Source: Candidatus Burkholderia verschuerenii (GTDB lineage Bacteria > Pseudomonadota > Gammaproteobacteria > Burkholderiales > Burkholderiaceae). From it: 37,859 nt of DNA. Of the stretch, positions 8,261-17,359 are shown one piece after another. The translations under genes were made by a program, and so were the position numbers. The stretch is taken from contig NZ_LFJJ01000030.1 of NCBI RefSeq assembly GCF_001189365.1, positions 1 to 37,859 of the forward strand. Reading direction: 5' to 3'. Numbering within the stretch: the stretch's first letter is position 1; each line of letters begins with the position of its first letter. Below the pieces are notes generated by a model. It worked only from the letters and a program-made list of their open reading frames with translations. It was not told where the DNA came from and did not search any database.

Positions 8261-9585
8261 ATGGACCTAGAAGCTCGCACCATGAAGCGCGTGATGGTTC
8301 GCCTCGTGCCGTTCCTGATCCTGTGCATTTCATTGCCTATCTCGACCGCGTCAACGTCGGCTTTGCGGCGTTGCAGATGAACAAGGCGCTCGGTTTTAGC
8401 GCGAGCATGTTCGGCTTCGGCGCGGGGATTTTCTTTATCGCGTATTTCTTTTTCGAAGTCCCATCCAATCTGCTGCTGGAGCGTTTCGGCGCGCGCCGCT
8501 GGATCGCGCGGATCATGTTCACGTGGGGCATTCTCGCGGTGGCGATGGCATTTATTCCGCACATCGCCAAAGCGACGGGATTGTCGAATGCATACGTGTT
8601 TTACGGCTTGCGCATTTTGCTGGGCATCGCGGAAGCGGGCTTCTTTCCGGGCATCATCTTCTTGCTGACGCTGTGGTTTCCCGCGAAATATCGCGGGCGC
8701 GTGGTCGGTTATTTTATGGCGGCGATTCCGCTTTCGACGGTGATCGGCGGTCCCATTTCCGGCGCGCTGCTGCAGATGGATGGTTTGCACGGCATGGAAG
8801 GCTTGCAGTGGCTTTATCTGATCGAAGCGTTGCCCGCGTTGCTGCTCGCCTTCGTCGTATTCTTCTATCTGACCGACCGTCCTTCGGATGCACATTGGCT
8901 CGCCGATGACGAACGCAAGTGGCTGGTGGATCGGCAAGCGCATGAGCGCGCGCATCGTGAAGCCAAGCATTCGTTCAGCGTCAAGGAGGCGTTGTTCAAT
9001 CCGCGAGTGCTCGCCATCGCGCTGATCTATTTCGGCGCGAATGCGACCAACTACGGACTGAGCTTCTTCCTGCCGCAGATCGTGAAAGCCTTCGGTCTCA
9101 CGAACCTGCAGACCGGTTTCGTGACGTCGTTGCCGTATGCGGTCGGTGTCGTGAGCATGATCTTGTGGGGACGCCATTCGGACCGCAAACTCGAACGTCG
9201 CTGGCATGTGGCGATCGCGCTGATGGTGGTGGCGGGCGGCATTGCGGCATCGGCCGGGCTCGATAATCCGGTGCTCAAGATGCTGGCGCTGTCGATCGCG
9301 GGCTTCGATATCTTCGGCTGCCTGCCGGTGATCTGGACGCTGCCGGCATCGTTCCTGTCGGGCGCGGCGGCGATCAATTCGCTCGGCAACCTCGCGGGCT
9401 TCTTCGGACCGTATGCGATGGGCTGGATCAAGGACAGCACGGGCGGCTTCGGCATGGGTCTGCTTTGTCTTGGCGCGGGCATGGTCGGGGGCGCGGCGGT
9501 TTTGCTGCTGCATCACGACAAGTCGCTGGAGACAATATCGGGCGCGCACGAAATGGACGACGGGGAGCCGCAGCCCGCGCGGTGA
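8261..9585 (+). pseudogene. MFS transporter (ACS family), N-terminal frameshift
   Basis: In ancestral form this is an MFS permease of about 441 residues, likely for an organic or sugar acid. ATG 8261 follows a strong CCGGAGGAG ribosome site and encodes MDLEARTMKRVMVRLVPFLI. One base appears missing at 8326/8327: relatives read Cys-Tyr-Phe-Ile-Ala-Tyr-Leu-Asp-Arg, here TGC is followed by ATTTCATT. The rest (FIAYLDRVNVGFAALQMNKA and onward, about 12 helices minus part of the first) is clean to 9585. An internal GTG at 8323 could restart translation, but half of helix 1 would be lost and no ribosome site is near. I call it a recent pseudogene. Its closeness to udh suggests an aldarate or uronate substrate (inference). 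Confidence 0.8.
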
Positions 9586-9618
9586 TTGTTCGACGAGAAT
9601 TTTGGCATTACGCATGCA

Positions 9619-9651
9619 AAATGCCGCGTCCGATGGTTGGACGCGGCATTT
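9619..9651 (+). terminator. intrinsic terminator after the MFS locus
   Basis: A perfect 13-base stem (AAATGCCGCGTCC at 9619-9631, complement at 9639-9651) with a 7-base loop, followed by TGTTTG. It is well placed 34 bases after the MFS stop. Confidence 0.75.
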
Positions 9652-9776
9652 GTTTGTGGCGCGGAAAGGCGCGGCAGACCGTTGCCGGGCAATTAAATGT
9701 TACGTGAATGCGCGTTGCGGCCTACCGGAATCAGGTCGATACTACCGCCGCCGACATATTGCATAACGAATTAAAA

Positions 9777-10382
9777 ATGAGCGCCATCGACATCGTGTGT
9801 GTCACGTACAGGCATGAGCCAAAGCTCGAGACTTTCCTTAACGCCATGCTGTCGCAAACGTCCTTGCAGTTTCGCTTGACGATCATTCACGATGGCCCCG
9901 ATGCTGAGTTCGATGAGGTCGCGAAGCGCTATGCGACTCACCATCCAGCACTCATGCGTTTTCTCAGCACGAACGAGCGCCACAACGATTACGGTCACAC
10001 CTTGCGCGATGTCGGTATCGGCCTGGCGGAACACGAGTGGCTTCTGCTGACGAACGGCGATAACTATTACTGCCCGGTCTTCGTCGACTCGATGCTCAGT
10101 GCGGCGGCACAAGGAAACGCCGAGTTCATTCTGTGCGACATGCTGCACAGTCACGACAAACCGGGCGGCAGACCTCAGGGACGATATCGTTATTTCGACA
10201 CCGCGCCGAGCCGTTACTCCATCGATATGGGGTGTTTCATGGTGAAGACGCACATCGCAAAGCGTGTCGGCTTTCGCGACAAAACGCACGACGGCGATGC
10301 GACGTATGTCGGAGATCTCATCGCGACGGGCGAGGTGAAGAACGTCCAAAAAGTCGCGGCTGCGTTACTGGTTCACAACTAA
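9777..10382 (+). CDS. small glycosyltransferase family 2-like protein
   Basis: A 201-residue protein with a single GT-A-like fold start: a beta strand IDIVCVTY, then LETFLNAMLSQT, IIHDGPD near residue 40, and an NGDNYY acidic segment that may be the nucleotide-sugar/metal site. No membrane helices are seen, so it is probably cytosolic. It is shorter than typical family 2 enzymes (250-330 residues), which is seen in single-domain members. ATG 9777 is preferred because the fold begins immediately after it. ATG 9708 would add 23 residues without similarity. It stands alone between a terminator and a convergent, broken LysR gene, so the acceptor and pathway are unknown. No lesion is seen. Confidence 0.7.
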   Translation: MSAIDIVCVTYRHEPKLETFLNAMLSQTSLQFRLTIIHDGPDAEFDEVAKRYATHHPALMRFLSTNERHNDYGHTLRDVGIGLAEHEWLLLTNGDNYYCPVFVDSMLSAAAQGNAEFILCDMLHSHDKPGGRPQGRYRYFDTAPSRYSIDMGCFMVKTHIAKRVGFRDKTHDGDATYVGDLIATGEVKNVQKVAAALLVHN

Positions 10383-10390
10383 GCCAGCCA

Positions 10391-11296
10391 CTAGGCCAAC
10401 CACAGCGGATCCCGCAACGCTTCGCGCACGCAGTCCGCCGCTGCGGCGCACGCGGGGTTATTGCCATGCGTGCGCCATGCGAGCAGAAGATCGGCGGAAA
10501 CGTCTTCGAGACCCGCAAGCGGAATGAACGCCACATCGGGAAATTTGACGCGCGAGGCCGACTGCGGCACCAACGCCACGCCTAAGCCCACGCCGACGAG
10601 CGCGATGATCGAATGGGTCTGCGTCACATGCTGCGTTTCGGCGACGGTCACGCCTATCGCGTGCAGCACACCCGTGATCAGACCGTGAAAGTACACGCCT
10701 TCGACGGGCGGATAGGTAATGAAGCTCTCGCCCGCCAATTCCTGCACGACGATGCTCTCGCGCGTCGCTAGCCGATGCGCGAGCGGCACGACCGCGCATA
10801 GCGGTTCGCGAAACACCTTCAACGACGCGACGCCCGGATGCGCGATCGGCGAGCTCGACAAACCCATGTCGATCTGCTCCTCGCGCAACGCCTGCAATTG
10901 CTGCGGCGACGTCATTTCGCGCAAGGTGAGCGACACTTCGGGCATTTCCCGTCATAACAGCGCGACGAAGCGCGGTAGGAACACATAGCTCGACGCCACG
11001 GTGAAGGCGATGGTGAGCGACCCCGTGTCGCCCGCCGCGATGCGCTGTGCGTCGAGCACGGCGCTGCCGGTCTGCGCGAGGATTCGCCGCGCGGATTGCG
11101 CGAATGCGCCGCCGGCTGGCGTTAGCCGGATCGCCCGCGCGCTTCGGTCGAACAGTTGCGCGCCGACGGCATGCTCCAGCGCCTGAATCTGCCGGGTAAG
11201 CGGCGGCTGCGTCATGTTCAGTCGCTCGGCCGCGCGCCGGTAGTTCATCTCATCGACGACGGCGAGAAAACAGCGAAGTTGGGCAAGTGTGACCAT
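10391..11296 (-). pseudogene. LysR-family regulator with an internal stop
   Basis: The ancestral protein is about 301 residues. An N-terminal winged helix-turn-helix (MVTLAQLRCFLAVVDEMNYR onward) starts at ATG 11296, and a LysR substrate-binding domain follows. Both parts are in the same frame, split by one TGA at 10952-10954 where the reading is Ala-Leu-Leu-stop-Arg-Glu-Met-Pro-Glu-Val. A CGA to TGA change is the simplest cause. The truncated product would keep the DNA-binding domain plus a short linker and lack the effector domain. It is divergent from the Ldh_2 gene it presumably controlled, which is also damaged. Confidence 0.88.
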
Positions 11297-11436
11297 TGAT
11301 GCAGAAAAGGTATCGTCCGATGCAGTCGTAAGCCTATCGGGTATCAATCGAAGGCGCTAGGCTTATCTCTCAGCGCGGCATGCTAAACGCAAAATGCGAT
11401 CAGCCGCAATTCCTTCGCTCGCCCCAAATCTCTTCC

Positions 11437-12488
11437 ATGACTTCAACCACCATCCACCGTCCGCGCGAACTCCTCGCATCGCTGGCCGCCCGCCTGTTCG
11501 GTGCAGCGGGCATGGACGAAGACAAAGCATCCTGCGTCGCCGACTTGCTCGTCCTCACCGACATGATGGGCCGCTCGACGCACGGCCTTGCGCAGTGCGG
11601 CGCGTATCTCGACGAATTGAACAAGGGCGGCATGCGCGCGACCGGCTCGCCCGAGACGATCCGCGACACCGGCGCGACACTCGTGTGGGACTGCGACTAT
11701 CTGCCGGGACTCTGGCTCATGCAGCGTGCTTTGTCGCTCGGTTTCGATCGTGTGCGCGAGAATGGCGTATTCACATTTTCGATGCGACGCAGCCATCACA
11801 TCGGCTGCTTGGCCGCGCTCGCGAAGCAAGCCACCGATCGCGGCCTTTACGCGATGATCGCGTCGTCCGGTCCTCATACGAAAGCGGTCGCGCCGTATGG
11901 CGGCAAGCAAGGACTCTTTAGCCCGAATCCGTTTGCGTTTGGTTTTCCGACCTCGCATTTTCCGGTACTGGTCGACACCTGCGCGTCATTGACGACCGTC
12001 TCGATGACGCGCCAGAAAGCGGCGGCGGGCGAATCATTCGAACATGCATGGCTGCTCGATTCGCAGGGCCGTCCGACGCGCGATCCGCGCATGCTCGAAG
12101 GCGATGACGAGCGCGGCACGCTGATGCTGTTAGGCGGCGAGGAATCGGGTCATAAAGGCTTCGGTCTTGCGCTGATGGTCGAAGCACTTACGCAGGGACT
12201 CACAGGCTTCGGCCGTCGCGATGCACCGACACGCTGGGGCGCGAACGTCTATCTGCAATTGATCGATCAGGCGGCCTTCGCGGGCAGTGAGGCATCGATT
12301 GCGCAAATGGATTTTCTCGCGCAGCAATGCCACGCCAATGCGCCGATCGATCCGGCCGCGCCCGTGCGATTGCCGGGCGAACAGGCATCGCGCAACATCG
12401 AGCGGCATCTGCGAGAAGGCGTAAGACTGTCGGGCAATTGCGGTCGTGGGGCGAGCGCCTTGGCGTGGATGTGGCCGAACTCGCTTAG
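11437..12488 (+). pseudogene. Ldh_2-family (malate/L-lactate-type) dehydrogenase, C-terminal frameshift
   Basis: An NAD(P)-dependent oxidoreductase of the Ldh_2 family, whose members include malate, ureidoglycolate and 2,3-diketogulonate dehydrogenases. Family marks are the SHHIG segment near residue 126, the NPFAFGFPT strand and HKGFGLALMVE. The start ATG 11437 gives MTSTTIHRPRELLASLAARL. The frame is normal to about 12437 (VRLSGN), then shifts. The expected tail ([15 protein letters not shown], stop TAG 12486-12488) lies in the next frame, while the actual frame runs on to 12546. Only the last ~20 residues are affected, so some activity cannot be excluded, but its LysR regulator is also broken. 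The substrate is unknown. Confidence 0.75.
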
Positions 12489-12619
12489 CGATGCTTGCCT
12501 TTGGCCTGGTCGACCTGACGAATCGCCTGCGCGGCATCGTCGCTGACGACATCGAGAGTGCGTCGTACACTGCTCGCTGCAATTTATCGAGCATGTCTCT
12601 CTTTGGTCGAGGAACCGTC

Positions 12620-14341
12620 ATGGCAAAAAAGACGATCGCGGATTATCTGGCGAAAACGCTCGCTATCGCAGGCATCGAGCGTATCTGGGGTGTTACGGGC
12701 GACAGTCTGAACGGCCTCGCGTTCAGCTTGAAAGAACAAGGTTCGATCAAATGGATGCACACGCGTCACGAGGAAGCGGCTGCATTTGCGGCCGGTGCGG
12801 ACGCGGCATCGACGGGCAAGCTCGCGATATGCGCGGGCAGTTGCGGTCCGGGCAATCTGCATCTGATCAACGGGCTTTATGATTGCCATCGTAATCAACA
12901 GCCCGTGCTTGCGATTGCCGCGCATATTCCTTCGACCGAAATCGGTCTGGGCTACTTTCAGGAGACGCATCCTCAAGAGCTGTTCAAGGAGTGCAGTCAC
13001 TATGTCGAGCTCGTCACCAACGCTTCGCAATTTCCGCGTGTGCTGGAACGTGCGATGCGCGCTGCAATCGAAAAGCGCGGCGTTGCGGTAATCGTCTTGC
13101 CGGGCGATGTCGCGCTGGCGGAAGGGCCGGGCGTCGAGCCTACGTTCACCGAAGTGGAGCCGATCACCATCACGCCGCCGGATGCATCGCTGGAGAAACT
13201 CGCGAACATTTTGAACGGTTGCGAAGCGGTTACCATTATGTGCGGCAGTGGCGTGGCCGGCGCGCACGACGTAGTGGTGTCGCTTGCGGATACGCTTGGC
13301 GCGCCTATCGTGCATGCGTTGCGCGGCAAGCAGTTTATCGAGTACGACAATCCATTCGATGTCGGCATGACGGGACTGATCGGCTTTAGCTCCGGCTATC
13401 ACGCGATGATGTCCTGCGATACCTTGCTTCTGCTCGGCTGCGATTTTCCGTATCGCCCGTTTTATCCGCCGCATGCGAAGGTCGTGCAGATCGATTGGCG
13501 CGGCGAGCAACTCGGCAAACGCGCACCGCTTGCAATGGGTCTGGTCGGTACGGTCAAGGAAACCGTGACGGCGCTCTTGCCCAAACTCAAGCGCAAGGAC
13601 GATCGGCGCTTTCTCGACAACGCATTGCGCCACTATGCAAACGCGCGCAAGGATCTCGATCATCTCGCCGGTCCGTCCGCGTCGGGACGTGCGATTCATC
13701 CGCAATATCTGGCGCGCCTTATCGATCGACTCGCCGATGAAGACGCCATCATCACCGCCGATGTCGGTACGCCGACAGTATGGGCCGCGCGTTATCTGAC
13801 GATGAACGGCAAGCGTCAGTTGCACGGCTCCTTCAATCACGGCTCGATGGCTAACGCCATGCCGCAAGCTTTAGGCGCGCAGGGCGCTCATGCTAAGCGT
13901 CAAGTGATTTCGATGTCGGGCGATGGCGGCCTTGCCATGTTGCTCGGCGATCTGTTGACGACCCGACAACACGATTTGCCGATCAAGGTCGTGGTGTTCA
14001 ATAACAGCCTGCTCGGTTTCGTGTCGATGGAGTTGAAGGCCGCGGGCTACGTGGACACCAATGTCGATCTGAGCAAGACCGACTTCGCGCAGATCGCCAA
14101 AGGCGCGGGAATATGGTCGGTGCGCGTGGAGGAATCGGAAGCCCTGGAAGGCGCATTGCGCGAAGCCTTTGCGCACCCCGGGCCCGCCCTCGTCGATGTC
14201 GTGACCGACAAGCACGAATTGTCGATGCCGCCCAATATCGAGTTTTCGCAAGCTAAAGGCTTTAGCCTTTATATGCTGCGCGCGATCTTGAGCGGCAAGG
14301 GCGATGAAATCGTCGAGTTGGCGAGGACGAACTTGCGTTAA
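12620..14341 (+). CDS. poxB: thiamine-diphosphate-dependent pyruvate oxidase (PoxB-like)
   Basis: A 573-residue enzyme, about the 572 residues of E. coli PoxB. It decarboxylates pyruvate to acetate and CO2 and passes electrons through FAD to membrane quinone. The N-terminal pyrimidine-binding domain carries the essential Glu at residue 51 (TRHEEAAAF). A central FAD/transhydrogenase-like domain follows, then a C-terminal pyrophosphate domain with the GDGG...NN thiamine diphosphate/Mg motif ([14 protein letters not shown] to [10 protein letters not shown]). ATG 12620 follows a GAGGA ribosome site. It reads away from the broken Ldh_2 gene and ends four bases before the convergent SRPBCC gene. 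The gene looks intact. A related acetolactate-synthase-like oxidase is the main alternative. Confidence 0.85.
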   Translation: MAKKTIADYLAKTLAIAGIERIWGVTGDSLNGLAFSLKEQGSIKWMHTRHEEAAAFAAGADAASTGKLAICAGSCGPGNLHLINGLYDCHRNQQPVLAIAAHIPSTEIGLGYFQETHPQELFKECSHYVELVTNASQFPRVLERAMRAAIEKRGVAVIVLPGDVALAEGPGVEPTFTEVEPITITPPDASLEKLANILNGCEAVTIMCGSGVAGAHDVVVSLADTLGAPIVHALRGKQFIEYDNPFDVGMTGLIGFSSGYHAMMSCDTLLLLGCDFPYRPFYPPHAKVVQIDWRGEQLGKRAPLAMGLVGTVKETVTALLPKLKRKDDRRFLDNALRHYANARKDLDHLAGPSASGRAIHPQYLARLIDRLADEDAIITADVGTPTVWAARYLTMNGKRQLHGSFNHGSMANAMPQALGAQGAHAKRQVISMSGDGGLAMLLGDLLTTRQHDLPIKVVVFNNSLLGFVSMELKAAGYVDTNVDLSKTDFAQIAKGAGIWSVRVEESEALEGALREAFAHPGPALVDVVTDKHELSMPPNIEFSQAKGFSLYMLRAILSGKGDEIVELARTNLR

Positions 14342-14345
14342 AGGG

Positions 14346-14855
14346 TCATCGTTTGAGAAAGTCGGCCAGTTGCTCGAAGGTGCCCCCAAAGCCTTGTTCG
14401 AGCGATGGCCGCAAATTGTCGAAGAAGCGCAATTCTTCGGTTGTTGCGCCGAAGGGTTGCGCATGCAGCGCAATACGCGTCTTGCCGTCCTGCTCCGTGA
14501 ACGTCACGATGTTTTCGATTTCCATCGGGCACTCCGCGCTGAAGGGCGCGCGCGCAATGCCGCCGTGCTCGTTGGCGAAGGAGTTGAGCCACACGATGCG
14601 TTCGCCATCCACGATCTCGCGATAGTTGAAGCGGCCCCACATGGCGGGCGCACCGGGGAATTTCATCGCATAGTGAAAGAAGCCGCCCGCGCGAAGCTCG
14701 AATCGATGCGCTTCCAGCGCGCAGCCCTTCGGGCCCCACCAATGCGCGAGTTGATCGGCCTGACTCCATGCTTGCCACACGCGTTCGCGCGATGCATCGA
14801 AGTCGCGGTTCATTTCGAAGATCACCGCATCACGATTGATCGAATCACTTTGCAC
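14346..14855 (-). CDS. SRPBCC (AHSA1-like) domain protein
   Basis: A 169-residue protein with the START/Bet v1-like fold of AHSA1-type proteins. It begins with the typical DFDASRERVWQAWSQADQL helix region and a WWGPKG turn, and ends in a long C-terminal helix (EELRFFDNLRPSLEQGFGGT). Such proteins bind hydrophobic ligands, but the role here is unknown. Its ATG lies inside the end of the ArsR-type gene (11-base overlap), so the pair is translationally coupled; this ArsR-AHSA1 pairing is common in bacteria. No lesion is seen. Confidence 0.85.
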   Translation of the reverse strand: MQSDSINRDAVIFEMNRDFDASRERVWQAWSQADQLAHWWGPKGCALEAHRFELRAGGFFHYAMKFPGAPAMWGRFNYREIVDGERIVWLNSFANEHGGIARAPFSAECPMEIENIVTFTEQDGKTRIALHAQPFGATTEELRFFDNLRPSLEQGFGGTFEQLADFLKR

Positions 14856-15216
14856 TTTTCTTTCCTTTGGATGTTGATGATCCCTTAGTCGATTTGCTCG
14901 CTTTAAGGAACGCGTCGAGTTTGTCGAAGCTCGCTTCCCGCAACGAACGATAGGCTTCGACCCAATTGGCTGCGGCTTCGAGCGCAGCCGGTTCCAGCCG
15001 GCATGGCCGCGTTTGCGCGGCGCGAGTACGGGTAACCAGCCCCGCGCGTTCGAGCACTTTCAGATGCTTGGAAATGGAAGGCTGAGTCATGTCGAACGGT
15101 TCGGCGAGTTCGTTGACCGTTGCTTCTCCGCTTGACAGACGAGCGAGCATGGCCCGCCGTGTAGGATCGGCCAGCGCCGCGAAGACTCGATTAAGTTGAC
15201 TTTCCGACGCATGCAT
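14845..15216 (-). CDS. ArsR-family winged-helix regulator
   Basis: A 123-residue repressor with an ArsR-type winged helix-turn-helix (ALADPTRRAMLARLSSGEAT at residues ~15-34, recognition helix in TQPSISKHLKVLERAGLV). No metal-binding cysteine motif is seen, so it is of the non-metal subgroup that usually controls a downstream SRPBCC gene. A Lys/Ser-rich tail ends the protein. A 10-base palindrome just upstream may be its operator. Confidence 0.85.
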   Translation of the reverse strand: MHASESQLNRVFAALADPTRRAMLARLSSGEATVNELAEPFDMTQPSISKHLKVLERAGLVTRTRAAQTRPCRLEPAALEAAANWVEAYRSLREASFDKLDAFLKASKSTKGSSTSKGKKSAK

Positions 15217-15230
15217 TCCATTGCTTTTAG

Positions 15231-15240
15231 GTTATATAAC
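15231..15240. promoter_or_regulatory. possible ArsR autoregulatory operator
   Basis: GTTATATAAC is a perfect 10-base palindrome 15-24 bases before the ArsR-type start, inside an AT-rich promoter-like stretch. Position and symmetry fit a repressor site. Such AT-rich palindromes also occur by chance. Confidence 0.4.
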
Positions 15241-15321
15241 TTAAAAGGAATATAAAAGCCGCTTCGGCATTCGTCAAGCGGCTGGTTTATTCTCGAAGAC
15301 CGTCAACGCGAGGCCGGTTCG

Positions 15322-16170
15322 ATGAGTGACACACCTATTCCATTCGCGGGCGCCTTGCCGCTCGATCACACGTTCGAATTCGACGGGCAAAGCGTGCGGT
15401 ACGGCGTGATCGGCGAAGGCGCGCCGCTCGTCATGGTGCACGGCACGCCGTTTTCGTCGCAAGTGTGGCGACACATCGCGCCGATCGCGGCGCGCTTCCG
15501 GCGTGTGTACTACTTCGATCTGCTCGGTTACGGCGCGTCGGAAAAGCGGGCAGAGCAGAACGTATCGCTTGGCGTGCAGAATCGGCTGCTTGCGGCCCTG
15601 TTCGATCATTGGAACGTCGAGCGTCCCGACGTTCTGGCGCACGATTTCGGCGGTGCAACATCGCTTAGAGCGGCCTTGCTCGATGGCTGCGAATATCGCT
15701 CGCTCATGCTGGTCGATCCAGTTGCCGTCGCGCCGTGGGGGTCGCCGTTCGTGCGACATGTGCGCCAACACGAATCGGCGTTTGCGGGCGTGCCGCCCTA
15801 TATGCATCAGGCGATGCTGGATGCTTATCTGCAAGGCGCGGCGCATCGAACGCTTTCGCCTGATGTTCTGCGCATCTATACGCAACCGTGGACCGGCGAG
15901 CCGGGACAGGCAGCGTTCTATCGGCAGATCGCGCAGATGGATCCGCGATATACCGACGAGGTGCAGAAGCGCTATAGCGAGCTCAAATACCCCGTGTCGA
16001 TTCTCTGGGGCGAAGAGGATCAATGGATTCCGATCGAGCGAGGCGTCGAACTGGCCTCGCTGATTCCACATGCGCGTTTCACGCGCGTGCCCGGCGCGGG
16101 CCATCTCATGCAGGAGGACGCGCCGGAGGCGATTGTCGGCGAGTTACTGACGTTTTTGCATTTTGCCTAA
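15322..16170 (+). CDS. alpha/beta hydrolase, haloalkane-dehalogenase-like
   Basis: A 282-residue soluble alpha/beta hydrolase. The oxyanion-hole HG is at residues 40-41 (VHGTPF). The nucleophile elbow reads AHDFGG with Asp108 rather than Ser, the acid is probably Asp233 (WGEEDQW), and the base is His260 (GAGHLMQEDAPE). An Asp nucleophile is the mark of haloalkane and haloacetate dehalogenases and epoxide hydrolases, so ester hydrolysis is less likely. No Tyr pair for epoxide activation could be assigned with confidence. ATG 15322 gives MSDTPIPFAG. The gene is separate from its neighbours and appears intact. The natural substrate is unknown. Confidence 0.8.
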   Translation: MSDTPIPFAGALPLDHTFEFDGQSVRYGVIGEGAPLVMVHGTPFSSQVWRHIAPIAARFRRVYYFDLLGYGASEKRAEQNVSLGVQNRLLAALFDHWNVERPDVLAHDFGGATSLRAALLDGCEYRSLMLVDPVAVAPWGSPFVRHVRQHESAFAGVPPYMHQAMLDAYLQGAAHRTLSPDVLRIYTQPWTGEPGQAAFYRQIAQMDPRYTDEVQKRYSELKYPVSILWGEEDQWIPIERGVELASLIPHARFTRVPGAGHLMQEDAPEAIVGELLTFLHFA

Positions 16171-16211
16171 TGAATGCAAAGACCGATGCAGAATTCTCCG
16201 CACTTTCCCTA

Positions 16212-16227
16212 TGTTACGATCGTAACA
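16212..16227. promoter_or_regulatory. predicted DeoR operator upstream of deoC
   Basis: TGTTACGATCGTAACA is a perfect 16-base palindrome. It has the same length and the same outer arms (TGTTA...TAACA) as the E. coli deo operator TGTTAGAATTCTAACA. It lies 96 bases before deoC, and a clear DeoR homologue is encoded at the other end of the module. The palindrome is seen directly; DeoR binding is inferred from the family. Confidence 0.75.
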
Positions 16228-16264
16228 AACATGAGTTAAACTGAGATCAATCTATCAAAAATTG

Positions 16265-16279
16265 TTGTGCATCGCACAA
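16265..16279. repeat. inverted repeat in the deoC leader
   Basis: TTGTGC and GCACAA flank a 3-base centre, and a further partial copy (TTGTGTGC) follows at about 16285. It lies between the DeoR-like operator and deoC and could be a second regulatory site. No family match is claimed. Confidence 0.35.
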
Positions 16280-16322
16280 GATATTGTGTGCGGATCGCAA
16301 TGGACGATACCGAGCCGATCTC

Positions 16323-17330
16323 ATGTTGGAAACCGCATCGAAGTCCATCGTCGCGTGGCCGGGCAAGACGCCGGCGCATGCCAACGCGCGCAATCCGGGC
16401 GTGCCGTTCGATCTATCGTGGCTTGACGGGCTACGCGTCAATCAGTCCGCGGTCTCGCGGCGTGCTTCGACGCTCGGCACGCGCCGCGCCGTCAAGAAGG
16501 ACGCGCAGGCTGCGTGGCTGCTAAAGGCGATTACCTGTATCGATCTGACGACGCTGAGCGGCGACGACACCCCCGCGCGCGTCGAGCGTTTGTGTGCGAA
16601 GGCGCGTCAGCCGCTGCGCGACGATCTGCTCGACGCGCTCGGCATGGCGCCCGCATCGATCAAGACCGGCGCCGTCTGCGTCTATCACCGTTATGTGAAG
16701 ACGGCCGTTCGCGCGCTCGAAGGCAGCGGCATTCCGGTGGCGGCGGTATCGACGGGATTTCCCGCAGGCCTCAATCCGCATGAACTCAAGTTGCGCGAGA
16801 TCGAAGCATCGGTTGCGGACGGCGCGGCGGAGATCGATATCGTCGTGACGCGCGAACATGTGCTGACGGGTAACTGGAAAGCGCTCTACGACGAGATGCG
16901 CGACTTTCGCGCCGCGTGCGGTGATGCGCACGTCAAGGCGATTCTCGGCACCGGCGATATCCGCACGCTGTCGAATGTCGCCAAGGCTTCGATGATCTGC
17001 ATGATGGCGGGCGCGGATTTCATCAAGACGTCGACGGGCAAGGAAAGCGTCAACGCCACGCTCGACGTGTCGCTCGTGATGGTGCGCATGATCCGCGAAT
17101 ATCTCGCGCGCACGGGCGTTGCGATCGGCTTCAAGCCGGCGGGTGGCGTATCGACTGCGAAGACCTCGCTCGAATATCAGATCCTCATGAAAGAAGAACT
17201 CGGGCGCGCATGGCTCGAGCCGGATCTGTTCCATATCGGCGCATCGAGCCTGCTTGCCGATATCGAACGGCAACTCGAGCATCATGTGAGCGGACGCTAT
17301 TCGGCGTTCAATCGTCACCCCGTCGCCTGA
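16323..17330 (+). CDS. deoC: deoxyribose-phosphate aldolase
   Basis: A 335-residue class I aldolase that splits 2-deoxyribose 5-phosphate into glyceraldehyde 3-phosphate and acetaldehyde. Catalytic residues match the family: Asp172 (EIDIVV), the Schiff-base Lys235 (DFIKTSTGK) and the proton-relay Lys271 (GFKPAGGV). The protein is longer than E. coli DeoC (259 residues) by an N-terminal extension, like the long DERA group. ATG 16323 is chosen as the first ATG before the conserved region; its ribosome site is weak. It is the first gene of the deo operon, followed after 29 bases by the aldehyde dehydrogenase that would remove the acetaldehyde. No lesion is seen. Confidence 0.93.
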   Translation: MLETASKSIVAWPGKTPAHANARNPGVPFDLSWLDGLRVNQSAVSRRASTLGTRRAVKKDAQAAWLLKAITCIDLTTLSGDDTPARVERLCAKARQPLRDDLLDALGMAPASIKTGAVCVYHRYVKTAVRALEGSGIPVAAVSTGFPAGLNPHELKLREIEASVADGAAEIDIVVTREHVLTGNWKALYDEMRDFRAACGDAHVKAILGTGDIRTLSNVAKASMICMMAGADFIKTSTGKESVNATLDVSLVMVRMIREYLARTGVAIGFKPAGGVSTAKTSLEYQILMKEELGRAWLEPDLFHIGASSLLADIERQLEHHVSGRYSAFNRHPVA

Positions 17331-17359
17331 TTCAAGCGATTTTCTTAAGAACCAGCCTC

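Noticed and set aside
8041-9615. 524-codon minus-strand open frame
   Set aside because: It is antisense to the MFS transporter, whose helices are clear. The composition is low-complexity Arg/Gln/His.
12584-13867. 427-codon minus-strand open frame
   Set aside because: It is antisense to the PoxB-like gene, which has complete thiamine diphosphate motifs.
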